DNA of 64,000 bases from Desulfofustis glycolicus DSM 9705 (GTDB lineage Bacteria; Desulfobacterota; Desulfobulbia; Desulfobulbales; Desulfocapsaceae). This document shows, one piece after another, positions 43,644 to 53,136 of this stretch. Location of the stretch: positions 62,001 through 126,000 of the forward strand of contig NZ_FQXS01000008.1 of the NCBI RefSeq assembly GCF_900130015.1. The letters are read 5' to 3'. The stretch's first letter is position 1. Each line of letters starts with the position of its first letter. The notes below the pieces were generated by a model, which was not told the DNA's origin, did no database searches, and saw only the letters and a list, made by a program, of their open reading frames with translations. The translations under genes were made by a program, and so were the position numbers.

Positions 43644-44423
43644 CTATCGTTCCTGCCAGACTGGATTTCGTTTCTCGAAGAACGCCCGCACGCCCTCCTT
43701 GGCATCACTCGTGCTGCAGAGCCGTGCGAAGGCTTCGTTCATCAAATCGAATTGGTGACGATAATCCAGGTCTTCCGAGGCGTAAAAAGCCTTTTTGGCA
43801 ATCTGGATCGCCAGCGGGCTGCGCTTGGCCAGATCTTCGGCCCAAGCAAGTGCTTCCCGATCGAGTTCGTCTTTGTCGACGATACGATTGATCAGGCCCA
43901 GGGCCTGCGCTTCCGGAGCTTTGATCAAGTCACCGAAAAGCAGCAACTCCAGCGCTTTTTTCCGACCAACACAGCGGGCGACCGGAATGATCGGGCCGAC
44001 ACAATTAAGACCTACATTGATGGCCGTCAGGCCCATTTTGGCGTTATCGGCAGCAATCGCCAAATCGGCGGCGGCGACAAGACCCATCCCGTTAGCTGCA
44101 GCCACTCCCTGAACCTGGGCTATCACCGGCTTCTTCATGGTCGCAACGGTCACCAGCGGCTGTTCCATGTGTTCGATCCAGGCCCGATATTCCATGGTCG
44201 TTTTATCCGCCAGCTCATTGATGTCGATGCCGGCACAAAAGGCACGACCGGCGCCTTTCAAGATAATGACCCTGACCCGCTGGTCTTCGTCCATCTGCTG
44301 TAAGACAGCGGTTAGTTCCGCTGCCAACCGGCTATTGAAGGTATTGAGGTGCTCCGGTCGGTTCAACGTAATGGTGCCGACATAACGATCTCCCACCGCC
44401 GTGATAAGATGCGCATCTCCCAT
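43644..44423 (-). CDS. Enoyl-CoA hydratase/isomerase family protein
   Basis: A crotonase-fold protein of 259 residues. The CoA-binding and oxyanion segments are GAGRAFCAGIDINEL and VAAANGMGLVAAADLAIA. One of the two catalytic glutamates usual in hydratases is replaced by Gly-Leu-Asn context (TAINVGLNCVG), so the reaction may not be classical hydration; isomerase or lyase activity is possible. The ATG at 44423 has GGAGGAAG four bases upstream. It follows the rnf-apbE terminator on the same strand and so has its own promoter. Confidence 0.88.
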   Translation of the reverse strand: MGDAHLITAVGDRYVGTITLNRPEHLNTFNSRLAAELTAVLQQMDEDQRVRVIILKGAGRAFCAGIDINELADKTTMEYRAWIEHMEQPLVTVATMKKPVIAQVQGVAAANGMGLVAAADLAIAADNAKMGLTAINVGLNCVGPIIPVARCVGRKKALELLLFGDLIKAPEAQALGLINRIVDKDELDREALAWAEDLAKRSPLAIQIAKKAFYASEDLDYRHQFDLMNEAFARLCSTSDAKEGVRAFFEKRNPVWQER

Positions 44424-44586
44424 GTTCTTCCTCCGATCATTGCTGCCGTTGATGGAAATCGAGACCGGCACACCGAGCCTGCCGGTGCACGCAGCCACAA
44501 TCAGACCGTGTGCCGCCAGGTTGGTCCGGGCTCGGAACGCTGCCTCTCACGCCTTGTCAGCATAACGCTGAATTGAGGAATCTGCC

Positions 44587-44627
44587 TCAAAAAAAAAGGG
44601 AGCCCGGACCGTCATCGGTCAGCGCTC
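44587..44627 (-). terminator. Intrinsic terminator of the rnf-apbE operon
   Basis: Read on the minus strand, GGGAGC and the inner GACC arm pair with GGTC and GCTCCC, and nine T residues follow (plus-strand 44587-44595). It lies 32 bases after the apbE stop codon. Confidence 0.85.
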
Positions 44628-44658
44628 CCCCATAGTTGTGTGCTCAAAAAAAAGAAAA

Positions 44659-45696
44659 TCAGCCGATCCAGCCTGCCGAGGAATGGATATCACCCTGCCG
44701 CCCGACGATGAGACAGTCGCAGCCGGGGCGATGATTGATAAAATCAATTCCATCCCGGGGCTCGAGGACAAAAACGGCGGTCGATAGGGCATCCGCCTCG
44801 ATTACCGTCGGAGCAAGGACCGAAACACTGGCAGAGAGCCGCGGAGAATGACCGGAACGGCCGTTGACGATGTGGTGAAAGAGCTTTTCCCGGTCGTAAT
44901 AGACTTCATAGTTCCCGGATGTAGCGATGGCACCACTCTCCATGTTGATGATATCCGGGTAGGCTTTTCGCTTCTGGGGGTCTTGGATCGCCACCGACCA
45001 TTTTTTTCCCCGGGCTGCATGACCGCTCGTCCGAATATCGCCACCGGCATTAATCAGGTGATTGTCGATGCCATGCCGACGCAAGGCGGCAGAAGCCCTA
45101 TCAACAATATAACCTTTGGCGATGCCATCGAGCGTGATCCCCATCCCTTGACGAGCGAAAGTCAGGCTGTGACCGTCAACGCGCACCCCTTCACCGCCGG
45201 TAACTCTGAGAACCCGAGAGATTTCAGACTCGTTTGGTTCTCTCCCGGCGGCGGCACAAGCCTGATAGAGATCGACAAGAGGAGCAACGGTAACATCGAA
45301 GCCGCCCCGGGTCTGGTGATGAAACGTCAGCGACTGTACCACCACATCGCGCAATTCCCCAGGCACGTCAGACAACCGGCCGGCCCGGTTCAATTCGGCC
45401 AGCGGCGAGGAGGTATCATGGCGGTTGAACAGCCGACTGAGCCGGGTAATCTCGTCAAATGCCCGGCCGAACGCTTCTTCGGCCTGATCCCGGGACGGAT
45501 GAATGGCTGTCATGGCAACGAAGGTGCCCATGGCCAATCTAGTTTTTGTCACCTTGTATTCATTTTTGTTGAATAACAGGGCTTCGGCATGCTCGGTCGG
45601 CAGAAGTGATGCCGCGACGGTTCCCAGGCCAAGGAGCCCTGAATATTTGAGGAATGAACGTCGCTTTCTGTCGCAGTTGTCGTATTTTTCACTCAT
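44659..45696 (-). CDS. apbE: FAD:protein FMN transferase
   Basis: Transfers FMN from FAD to Thr residues of RnfG and RnfD in the periplasm. The N terminus has a Tat-type signal (RRSFLKYSGLLGLG). ApbE motifs: AMGTFVAMTA, GGFDVTVAPLVDLYQ, ITLDGIAKGYIVDRA, INAGGDIRTSG and ADALSTAVFVLEP. It is the last gene of the rnf operon, 22 bp after rnfB, which fits its role as maturase of Rnf. A strong terminator follows. The arrangement differs from the lipoprotein ApbE of enterics by using Tat export. Confidence 0.95.
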   Translation of the reverse strand: MSEKYDNCDRKRRSFLKYSGLLGLGTVAASLLPTEHAEALLFNKNEYKVTKTRLAMGTFVAMTAIHPSRDQAEEAFGRAFDEITRLSRLFNRHDTSSPLAELNRAGRLSDVPGELRDVVVQSLTFHHQTRGGFDVTVAPLVDLYQACAAAGREPNESEISRVLRVTGGEGVRVDGHSLTFARQGMGITLDGIAKGYIVDRASAALRRHGIDNHLINAGGDIRTSGHAARGKKWSVAIQDPQKRKAYPDIINMESGAIATSGNYEVYYDREKLFHHIVNGRSGHSPRLSASVSVLAPTVIEADALSTAVFVLEPRDGIDFINHRPGCDCLIVGRQGDIHSSAGWIG

Positions 45697-45718
45697 ATCC
45701 GTGCCTTGTCTTCTTCGA

Positions 45719-46594
45719 TTAGCCGGCCATCTTCAAGCCGACAGACGGATCACGTCGAACCATATCGTGGGTATCGTAGATACGAAAAATATCGCGCGGG
45801 CATTTGCTGACGCAAATCTCCTCGCACGAAGGTCCATAGGCGATACAAGCCTTATGATCGATGTGGATCAGATTGTTTTCATAGGTGACTGCCTGCGCCG
45901 GACAGACCTTGACACACATCTTGCAGCCGATGCAGCCGACCTGGCAGACGCTGGTGACCGCCTTTCCGAGATCCTTGCTGGAGCATGGTACCCAGACCCG
46001 AGCCTTCAGGGTTTGAATCTCGATAATATTCTTCGGGCACGTCTTGACACAAACACCGCAGCTAACGCACTTATCGGGGCTTATCTCCGGGAAATTGTCA
46101 ACCATCTCGATAGCACCGAACGGACACGCTTCGGCACACTCACCGAGGCCGATACACGCATATTGGCAGGCAGACGGTCCACCAAAACCAAGGCTGGCGG
46201 CGGTACAGGAAGAAAACCCGATATAGTGGTGCTTGTGGCTGACGCGCCCTTCGATTCGTGAGCAGCGAACCACCGCCATGGTATCTTCAACCGCAGTCAT
46301 TTTTTTGCCGGTCAGTGCGGCCACCTTTTCAGCGACCTTCTCTTTTCCGGGAAAACAGAGATTGGGCGGGACATCTGGGTTGGTAACGACCTCGATCGCA
46401 TAGCCCTCGCATCCCGGATAGCCACACCCCCCGCAGTTCGCCAACGGGAGAGACTCGAGAACCTCCTCGATCAACGGGTTGGACTCAACAGCGAATTTTT
46501 GCGCTGCGATAGCGAGCCCGATACCAAAAAAGAGTCCGATACAGCCAAGCAGTACCAGCCCCCCGATTGCCATTTTCACTAATTGCGGATCCAT
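45719..46594 (-). CDS. rnfB: Rnf electron transport complex subunit B
   Basis: Ferredoxin-like subunit at the cytoplasmic face. A single N-terminal helix (about 6-28) is followed by the CGGCGYPGCEGYA cluster motif and by several [4Fe-4S] cysteine groups: CIGLGECAEACP, CVSCGVCVKTCP, CIGCKMCVKVCP and a final CEEICVSKCP. It accepts electrons from ferredoxin and passes them on. At 291 residues it is at the long end of the family. It is preceded by rnfA (50-bp gap) and followed by apbE. Confidence 0.96.
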   Translation of the reverse strand: MDPQLVKMAIGGLVLLGCIGLFFGIGLAIAAQKFAVESNPLIEEVLESLPLANCGGCGYPGCEGYAIEVVTNPDVPPNLCFPGKEKVAEKVAALTGKKMTAVEDTMAVVRCSRIEGRVSHKHHYIGFSSCTAASLGFGGPSACQYACIGLGECAEACPFGAIEMVDNFPEISPDKCVSCGVCVKTCPKNIIEIQTLKARVWVPCSSKDLGKAVTSVCQVGCIGCKMCVKVCPAQAVTYENNLIHIDHKACIAYGPSCEEICVSKCPRDIFRIYDTHDMVRRDPSVGLKMAG

Positions 46595-46644
46595 AATCGT
46601 TTTACTTCTCCTGTTGCAGACAGTAGTTCGTCAGACCGTGACAA

Positions 46645-47586
46645 TCAGAACAATTGCAGACCGGAAAACCCGAGAAAGGCCATCGCGAATTGTCCGGCAA
46701 CGATAAAAGCGATCGGCAGCCCCTTGAACGAAGCCGGTACCCGAGCCAACTCGAGCCGCTCACTAACCGAACTCATCAGGTACAAAGCGAGCAGAAAGCC
46801 GCCGCCGGCGCCGAGGCTGAGCATAAATGTCTCAAAATAATTGTATTCATTGCTCGCCATAAGCAGCGGGACGGCGATGATGACACAGTTGGCGATAACC
46901 AGCACCAGGTAAACGCCGAAGGATTTGAACAAAATCGGATTCACCTTGCGCAGCACCGTATCGACCGCCTGCACCGTCAACGAGGTCAGCCCGATAAAGA
47001 TGACGATCTGAAGATAGTCGAGGTTGAACGGTTTCAGAACATACTGGAACAACACCCAACTCATGCTGACTGCCACCACGATAACGATGGTGAACACCAC
47101 TCCCATGCCCTTGGCGGTCTGCTTGCGCTTCGAGGTGCCGAAAAAGACGCAGAGTCCCAGGTACTTGGTAAAAACGAAGTTGTTGATAAGCAAAGCTGAG
47201 ATGAGAATGGAGAACAAATACCCGAGATACGACTTGCTCACCGAGAAAGACGTCTCGGCAACCCCGCCGACATCGTGCAGCGTAACAACATGGGCAACCG
47301 AGGTATTGAGCGGCTCGGCAAAAGAAAGCGTCGCCTGTCGACCGTCTGTCGAGAGACTCACCTCGGAAACGGTCAGCCGGATATCGGGGTCGGTCTCTTC
47401 ATAGACGGTATAGCTTTGCGTATCGGTTGCTTCAGCCGGGTCGACCGGTGTATTGAACTGCACGATGATCTCATTATCGGCGCCAAACTCCGTGGCCGCC
47501 ACCAGGCCGGCTGCCTGTCCCGCCCCGGTAAGGCCGAAGAAGACGGGTAGCGCCGCACATAGGATGAGACGGATTAGTCGCTTCAT
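46645..47586 (-). CDS. rnfA: Rnf subunit A with an added N-terminal secreted Ig-like domain
   Basis: Residues 118-313 are a normal RnfA, with six helices, the cluster cysteines in KYLGLCVFFG (C146) and VIANCVIIAVP, and LLINNFVFTKYLGL. Ahead of it lies an extra 117 residues: a signal peptide (1-25) and a beta-rich Ig-like module (IIVQFNTPVDPAEA, QATLSFAEPLN). Classic RnfA is about 190-200 residues and has no such extension. The domain would sit outside the membrane. Its stop lies 50 bp before rnfB; its start overlaps the rnfE stop by four bases, so the start codon at 47586 is well supported. Confidence 0.93.
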   Translation of the reverse strand: MKRLIRLILCAALPVFFGLTGAGQAAGLVAATEFGADNEIIVQFNTPVDPAEATDTQSYTVYEETDPDIRLTVSEVSLSTDGRQATLSFAEPLNTSVAHVVTLHDVGGVAETSFSVSKSYLGYLFSILISALLINNFVFTKYLGLCVFFGTSKRKQTAKGMGVVFTIVIVVAVSMSWVLFQYVLKPFNLDYLQIVIFIGLTSLTVQAVDTVLRKVNPILFKSFGVYLVLVIANCVIIAVPLLMASNEYNYFETFMLSLGAGGGFLLALYLMSSVSERLELARVPASFKGLPIAFIVAGQFAMAFLGFSGLQLF

Positions 47587-48203
47587 GCGTTACCTCTTTT
47601 TCTCTGGGCGTAGCGCGTTTCTATCCAGTTGAAAAACCCCATCATCAAACCGACCACGAAGAACCCGGCGGAAGGCAGGATGAAGAACAACAAGGGCTTG
47701 AAGCCGAGGACATCATAGCCCATGATCGCCCCCGAACCGAGCAGTTCACGAACAAAACCGATGGTCACCATGCCGAGCAAAAAGCCCATTCCCATGCCGA
47801 TACCGTCCCAGAAGGAGTCGGAAACCGTCTCCTTGCAGGCAAACATCTCCAAACGCATGGTGATGATGGCAAAGGCGACGATAATCTTGACGAAAATTCC
47901 CATCTTGGCATAAGCCACCGGGAAGAAAGCAGCCAAGGTCAAGTCAATAACGGTAACCCAGGTGGCGATCGTCAGGGTATAGGTCGGAATACGGATGCGC
48001 GGGTGAATGAAATCTTTGATCAGGGAAATCGTCACACTGGAAAACACCTGCACAAAAAGCACCGCGAGGCCGAGCATGATGCCATTCATCACAGTCGTCG
48101 AGATACCGACCGCCGGACACATCGAAAGAGCCAGTTTGAAAATCGGGTTCTCTTTCAGGATGCCGTTGGTGACTAATTGAAGACTGGTCTTATCGTTCGA
48201 CAC
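47583..48203 (-). CDS. rnfE: Rnf electron transport complex subunit E
   Basis: A six-helix membrane subunit of 206 residues, homologous to RnfA in inverted topology, that shares the buried iron-sulfur cluster. The first cysteine is in LSMCPAVG; the second in EMFACKETVSDS. GILKENPIFKLAL marks the N-terminal amphipathic part. Its stop overlaps the rnfA start (ATGA). It follows rnfG by 20 bp. Confidence 0.95.
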   Translation of the reverse strand: MSNDKTSLQLVTNGILKENPIFKLALSMCPAVGISTTVMNGIMLGLAVLFVQVFSSVTISLIKDFIHPRIRIPTYTLTIATWVTVIDLTLAAFFPVAYAKMGIFVKIIVAFAIITMRLEMFACKETVSDSFWDGIGMGMGFLLGMVTIGFVRELLGSGAIMGYDVLGFKPLLFFILPSAGFFVVGLMMGFFNWIETRYAQRKRGNA

Positions 48204-48223
48204 GATTCGTTCCTCTCGTTGAT

Positions 48224-49123
48224 TTAAAAAGGTACGGCAATCTGCTGTTGCTCAAGCACGTTGTCGAGCAGATCGAGGCGATAGGCGAACTTTCTGGTCA
48301 TCCCCTTGACCCCGGAACTGACGGCCACCGAGGAAATGGTAGCGCCGGTCAGGGCGTAAATATCCTGGTCACGGTACTGCTGCATGATATCATCGGCAGC
48401 CGCTTCGTCCACGTTGCCTTCAAGAGCCGCAAAATACTCATCGGGCATCGGTTTCTTGGCGACTTCGATGCTCTTGATCTTCTCGAACGGCTTGTATTTG
48501 AATTGGTTCTTGAAATAATCCTGTTCGATCTCAGCACCCAGTCCCGGGTCCTCTTCATGTTCCATGACCTCGAGACCGATAACCGAGTACTCCGGATCAA
48601 GGGCCAGGATAATGGCGATATTGGTCTTGAAACCGGGAAACTTACCGGACAGCAGGTACGCGGTACGCTGCCCGTGATCGGTGACGACAATGGTCTGATC
48701 GGTGAAACGAATCGTTTTATCACCACCAAGTGCGGCCTGAATGGCCTTGTCCCGCTCGCCCTGGTCCCGGACGTTCTCTTCACTGACCGGCACCGACGTC
48801 TGATTGAGAAAAGAACCGTCCAGGCCGATTCGAACGAAACTGAACCCACCGTCCTGACCATGCTCTCCGACCGGAAGCAGATAGCCGATGGACTGACCTT
48901 CACCATCCGTTACCACATAGCGATACAACTCGTGCATGCCCATTGATTCAGGAATCTCCTGGCCCCCCGAGTAACCGAGCAAGGCAAAGACCACTTTCTG
49001 CTCCCGGGCATGCTCGTTGGCTTTTTTCGCCTTGTTGGTCAGGACGAAGGTGGTTCCCATGATCAAACCGGCGACCAGACAGGAAGCGGTCAGTCGAAAA
49101 ATTATGGTGAGGAAGTTCTTCAT
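48224..49123 (-). CDS. rnfG: Rnf electron transport complex subunit G
   Basis: A periplasmic FMN-bearing subunit with one N-terminal helix (about 8-30). The FMN attachment motif is TGATISS, and the surrounding ALTGATISSVAVSSGVKGM matches the family. FMN is attached to the Thr of the motif by ApbE. At 299 residues it is longer than most RnfG proteins because of an internal insertion in the periplasmic domain. The start overlaps the rnfD stop by four bases. Confidence 0.95.
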   Translation of the reverse strand: MKNFLTIIFRLTASCLVAGLIMGTTFVLTNKAKKANEHAREQKVVFALLGYSGGQEIPESMGMHELYRYVVTDGEGQSIGYLLPVGEHGQDGGFSFVRIGLDGSFLNQTSVPVSEENVRDQGERDKAIQAALGGDKTIRFTDQTIVVTDHGQRTAYLLSGKFPGFKTNIAIILALDPEYSVIGLEVMEHEEDPGLGAEIEQDYFKNQFKYKPFEKIKSIEVAKKPMPDEYFAALEGNVDEAAADDIMQQYRDQDIYALTGATISSVAVSSGVKGMTRKFAYRLDLLDNVLEQQQIAVPF

Positions 49124-50160
49124 TTCTCACCTCCTGCCGGCGGGGCAAAACGTTTCGGCTTGAACCAGCCGTCAAGCACCGGGCTCAATGGATTCATCAA
49201 CAAAATAGCGTAGCAGACCCCTTCCGGATAACCGCCTTTGATCCTGATCAATACCGTCAACGCCCCGATGCCGGCACCAAAGATCAGCTGAGCGGTTCTC
49301 GTCGTCGGCGAGGTGACATAGTCGGTAGCCATGAAAAACGCACCGAGCAGAGCGCCGCCGGTGAGTACCGCCAGCAACGGATCACCGGTGAAGAGCGTCT
49401 CACCGCCGAACATCCAGGTCAGCAGCGCAATCGTGCCGAGTACCGATACCGGAATATGCCAGGTAATATAACGGCGATACATGAGGTACAAGCCGCCGAG
49501 AACGAGCAACAACCCCGAGGTTTCACCGATGCACCCGGGCCGCCAGCCAAGGAAGAACGAGCCATAGACTTCCGAGGGAGTGCCAAAGGCCTCACGGAAA
49601 GCGGCCATGCCCTGTTCTTTCATGACCGCCAGTGGAGTGGCGGTCGATACCGCATCAACACCGGAAGCGAGATACGAGAAAATCGCTCCGTCGGTGAGCG
49701 GCGGCAGCCAGGCCGACGTCATTGCAACCGGAAAAGTGGCCAGCAGAAAAGCTCGGCCAAGCAAGGCCGGATTGAAAAAGTTGTAGCCGATGCCGCCAAG
49801 CAGGTGCTTGCCGATAAAAATCGCCATCACCGCGCCAAGAACCGGGATCAGAAACGATACCCCGGGCGGGATGACAAAAGCCATCAGCATACCGGTCAAG
49901 GCGGCACTGCCATCGCTGACCGTCACCGGCTTGTTGAGGGCCTTCTGACAAATCGCCTCAACCGCCATGCAACTGATCACTGAAACCGCCGTGATCAATA
50001 AGACCTGGATGCCGAAAACAAAGATCGACAACACGAGCGGCGGCACCAGACAAGCCACCACTGTCCACATAATTTTGCCAACCGACTCGGGACTGCGGAC
50101 ATGGGGAGAAACCGAAACATTCCACATGGCCGCAACAGCCGGCGCCTGGTCGTTCGTCAC
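49120..50160 (-). CDS. rnfD: Rnf electron transport complex subunit D
   Basis: A membrane subunit of about 346 residues with ten helices and covalent FMN. The attachment motif is VSTATPLAV, with the second Thr as the likely site; segments such as SDGSAALTGMLMAFVIPP and KHLLGGIGYNFFNPALLGRA are typical. It is thought to form part of the ion path. It starts with GTG at 50160 or ATG at 50127; the latter begins at the conserved MWNVSVSPHV. Confidence 0.95.
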   Translation of the reverse strand: MTNDQAPAVAAMWNVSVSPHVRSPESVGKIMWTVVACLVPPLVLSIFVFGIQVLLITAVSVISCMAVEAICQKALNKPVTVSDGSAALTGMLMAFVIPPGVSFLIPVLGAVMAIFIGKHLLGGIGYNFFNPALLGRAFLLATFPVAMTSAWLPPLTDGAIFSYLASGVDAVSTATPLAVMKEQGMAAFREAFGTPSEVYGSFFLGWRPGCIGETSGLLLVLGGLYLMYRRYITWHIPVSVLGTIALLTWMFGGETLFTGDPLLAVLTGGALLGAFFMATDYVTSPTTRTAQLIFGAGIGALTVLIRIKGGYPEGVCYAILLMNPLSPVLDGWFKPKRFAPPAGGEK

Positions 50161-50220
50161 TTTCGGTTCGATGGCTCTACTCCTTGCAACCTTGGTTAAT
50201 GAAATGTCCTGCCGGCCCTG

Positions 50221-51543
50221 TTATGAACGCTTCGCCTTCATCTTGGCCAATCGGACAAACTGTACGAGCGGACGCTTGGCCGGACAGACATAGGCGCAGC
50301 TGCCGCATTCAAAACACTCAAAAACCCCGAATTGTTCGGTATTCTCCGGCCGGTTCGCCTCGACATAGAGACCAATCTCTTTGGGCTCCAGCCCCATCGG
50401 ACAGGCATCCAGGCACCAGCCGCAGCGAATACAGGAAGACAGCGGGGTGGTATCGATTTCCTCTTTGGTCAAAAACAATACCGCAGACGTCGTCTTGGTT
50501 ACCGGTATATCGAGCGTCGATACGGCAAACCCCATCATCGGACCACCGAGAACCACTTTCGCCACCTCGTCACTGATGCCGCCGCAATATTCGACGATAT
50601 CACTGACCTTGGTGCCGATTTTGACCAGCAGATTGGCCGGTTTGACGATCCCTCGGCCGGAGATGGTGACCACTTTTTCGATCAGCGGCTTACCGAGCGC
50701 AACCGCCTCATAGACGGCCCGGGTGGTTGACACGTTGTGCACGACGACACCGACGGCGGACGGCAGCGCCATCGCCGGCACCTTACGTCCGGTTATCGCC
50801 TGGATCAGCTGTTTTTCAGATCCCTGGGGGTATTTGACCTGCAAGGTCACCACCGAAATGTCGCTATCGTCGCCGCCTGCGGCGCGTACCGCCGCGGTCA
50901 TTGCGGCGATCGCGTCGGGTTTATTGTTCTCAATGCCGACGACGCATGTTTTAATACCGAGTATCTTCAGTAGAATTTTCGCCCCTTCGACAATCTCCTC
51001 CGCTTTTTCGACCATGCTCCGGTGATCGGCAGTAATGTAGGGCTCGCATTCGGCGCCATTGAGCAACAACGTGTCGACCGGAGTATCGGCCGGCGGCTTG
51101 AGCTTGACGTGGGTCGGGAACCCGGCCCCACCGATGCCGACGATGCCGGCATCATGTACTTTCTGCAGCAATTCCTGAGCCGTCAACTGCTGCCACTGGT
51201 CGGCAGTCCACTGACGCGGCTGCGCTTCGCGATCGACGGCGAGCGTGATCGACGGTGTGGTTACCCGGATCGGGTGGGCCGCCGTGGCGATCGCCTTGAT
51301 CGAGCCGGCCGCCGGAGCATGGAGCGGCACGCCGAGTCCTTTGCTCACATCAGCGACGAGATCCCCTTCACCGACTGCCGCTTTCTTGGCCACCGTCGGC
51401 GTGCACGGGGCACCAATATGCTGGCCGAGAATCAGGTGCAACTCCGCCGGCAACGGCATGACCTGAATCGGCAGCTGTTCGGTCAGCCCCTTGGACTCCG
51501 GCGGATGCACACCGCCTTTTGGAAATGTCAGAGTGGATACCAT
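50221..51543 (-). CDS. rnfC: Rnf electron transport complex subunit C
   Basis: A cytoplasmic subunit that binds NADH and FMN; first gene of the operon. The nucleotide region contains VGIGGAGFPTHVKL and LNGAECEPYITADH, matching the FMN-binding core of the NuoF/RnfC fold. Two [4Fe-4S] motifs near the C terminus are CIRCGWCLDACP and CFECGSCAYVCP. At 440 residues it has the short form without the long alanine-rich tail of E. coli. The operon order C-D-G-E-A-B is the common one. The stop is 60 bp before rnfD. Confidence 0.96.
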   Translation of the reverse strand: MVSTLTFPKGGVHPPESKGLTEQLPIQVMPLPAELHLILGQHIGAPCTPTVAKKAAVGEGDLVADVSKGLGVPLHAPAAGSIKAIATAAHPIRVTTPSITLAVDREAQPRQWTADQWQQLTAQELLQKVHDAGIVGIGGAGFPTHVKLKPPADTPVDTLLLNGAECEPYITADHRSMVEKAEEIVEGAKILLKILGIKTCVVGIENNKPDAIAAMTAAVRAAGGDDSDISVVTLQVKYPQGSEKQLIQAITGRKVPAMALPSAVGVVVHNVSTTRAVYEAVALGKPLIEKVVTISGRGIVKPANLLVKIGTKVSDIVEYCGGISDEVAKVVLGGPMMGFAVSTLDIPVTKTTSAVLFLTKEEIDTTPLSSCIRCGWCLDACPMGLEPKEIGLYVEANRPENTEQFGVFECFECGSCAYVCPAKRPLVQFVRLAKMKAKRS

Positions 51544-51679
51544 GATACCTGCACTTTGGGCTGTAAGGGTTATCTATCTGGGTGTGCCTGAACAGCACCA
51601 TTTCAGGCCGACTATCATCGGGGCAACGATCCCGTTCGCTGCCGTCCTGTCGATTAACGACTTTTTGTCACCAGCATCT

Positions 51680-52663
51680 TCAGACGATTCCGGCATAATG
51701 TTTCATGAACTGGATTCGTTCAAAAGCCGACTGATCGGAACCGAAGCTATAGGAAAGCCGTCCGCGAAATTGCTCAATGCCGGTGAAGGAATGGTTTTGC
51801 ATCCAGGTCTCAAGATCGCTGATGATCTTGGTCGCCTGGCCGGCACCATTCCGGTACAAGGCCGACACCGTCTGAACGGTGCGAGCACCAGCCAGAATCA
51901 GCTTGACGGCAGCGGCACCATCATGAACCCCGGTCGATGCGGCAAAATCCGCCTCGACCATACCCGACAGCAACGCTACCCAACGCAGAGGCGTACTTAT
52001 CTCGGCCGGTTCGCTCAGCACCCCCGCCGACGTTAAAGACAGTGAATCGATATCGATATCGGGCCGATAGTAGCGATTGAACAGTACGAAACCGCCAACC
52101 TTTCCGGTCCAGAAAAGCCGCGACACGAGACTGGCCAGAGACGAAGAATAACTGCTCATCTTCAGCGTGATCGGAATGGCCAGGCCGTCGGTGACCTTGT
52201 TGACGACGTCGAAGTAAATCTGCTCGTAATCACTGCATGATTTCCGCGGATCACTGGGCAGCAGGGAGATGTTTATCTCCAGAGCATCGGCACCCGCCTT
52301 GGCGATCCTCTTGGCAAAACTGGTCCACTCGGCAGCCGTGACGCAGTTCAGGCTGGCAATCACTGGGATGTCCAAATCCTTCTTGGCATCACTTATCAAA
52401 TCGAGATAATCGGATACGGCGGAGTCGCGGGTATACTCCTTGATGTAGTCGTAGGCCTCGGGATAATCGGTCTGATAGACTTCGAGGTTGCTTTTCAGGT
52501 CCGCCTCGATCTGTTCCTCGAAGAGCGATTTAAGCACCACGGCACCGACACCGGCATCGGCCAGTTCCCTGATCTTGACCAGCGAACCCGTCAATCCGCA
52601 GCTGCCTGCGACAACGGGATTTTTCAGCTTCAATCCGAGATAGTTCGTCGTCAGATCTGTCAT
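51680..52663 (-). CDS. Dihydroorotate dehydrogenase-like flavoprotein
   Basis: A TIM-barrel of 327 residues of the dihydroorotate dehydrogenase family. It starts TNYLGLKLKNPVVAGSCGLT and has the FMN-phosphate segment LAGARTVQTVSALYRNG and SFTGIEQFRGRL near the end. The catalytic Ser/Cys region reads SLNCVTAAEW. It is the PyrD-like paralogue common in anaerobes; true PyrD activity is uncertain. Its gene lies 136 bp upstream of rnfC on the same strand, so it may share control with Rnf or be separate. Confidence 0.85.
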   Translation of the reverse strand: MTDLTTNYLGLKLKNPVVAGSCGLTGSLVKIRELADAGVGAVVLKSLFEEQIEADLKSNLEVYQTDYPEAYDYIKEYTRDSAVSDYLDLISDAKKDLDIPVIASLNCVTAAEWTSFAKRIAKAGADALEINISLLPSDPRKSCSDYEQIYFDVVNKVTDGLAIPITLKMSSYSSSLASLVSRLFWTGKVGGFVLFNRYYRPDIDIDSLSLTSAGVLSEPAEISTPLRWVALLSGMVEADFAASTGVHDGAAAVKLILAGARTVQTVSALYRNGAGQATKIISDLETWMQNHSFTGIEQFRGRLSYSFGSDQSAFERIQFMKHYAGIV

Positions 52664-53136
52664 CTTCGTCCGTCCATTTGATTTACTGGCCGCCGAAAAG
52701 CGGTTGCCCCATCAGGTCAAGCCGTTTCGGTGAAGCAGTGCGCTGCACGAGGAATGAGCACCGGTGCAGATTTGGTCCCGCTGTCAATACGGCTAAACAC
52801 GATAGGGCAGGACCGCCTGTCCCGCACACCCTGCACAACGTCGTACACCCCGTTTTCTATCGATATTCAATCCGAACTTCTACTTTTGACCGGGTAACAA
52901 ATCGTGGGTCAAAAAGCAAGCGTCTTTTCCTGATTTCCACTTCTTAACTGTTCAGCATAGTAAGGAATCAGCAATTCTTTTCTGGTCTTACCAGGCCGTC
53001 TCGGTTTCGTTTCATTTTTTTTACACAGGCCATCAAATCTGCTGATAACAAAGCGTGGCCGATCCCGGTTTCCCCTTGCACTCCGGCAGAACATTGTTAA
53101 TATCCGCTCTTGTGAAAACTATCTTAACAGCCCTCC
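52664..53136. other. Intergenic region, no gene supported
   Basis: 473 bp between divergent genes. A 61-residue minus frame (52909-53094) is rich in Arg and Lys and lacks a start signal, so I do not count it. The segment 52900-53100 is AT-rich. No clear promoter or hairpin was identified, though promoters for both neighbours are expected here. Confidence 0.35.

Noticed and set aside
52909-53094. A 61-residue basic minus-strand frame in the gap before the DMT transporter
   Set aside because: No start signal, no domain, and the composition is that of an AT-rich non-coding stretch.
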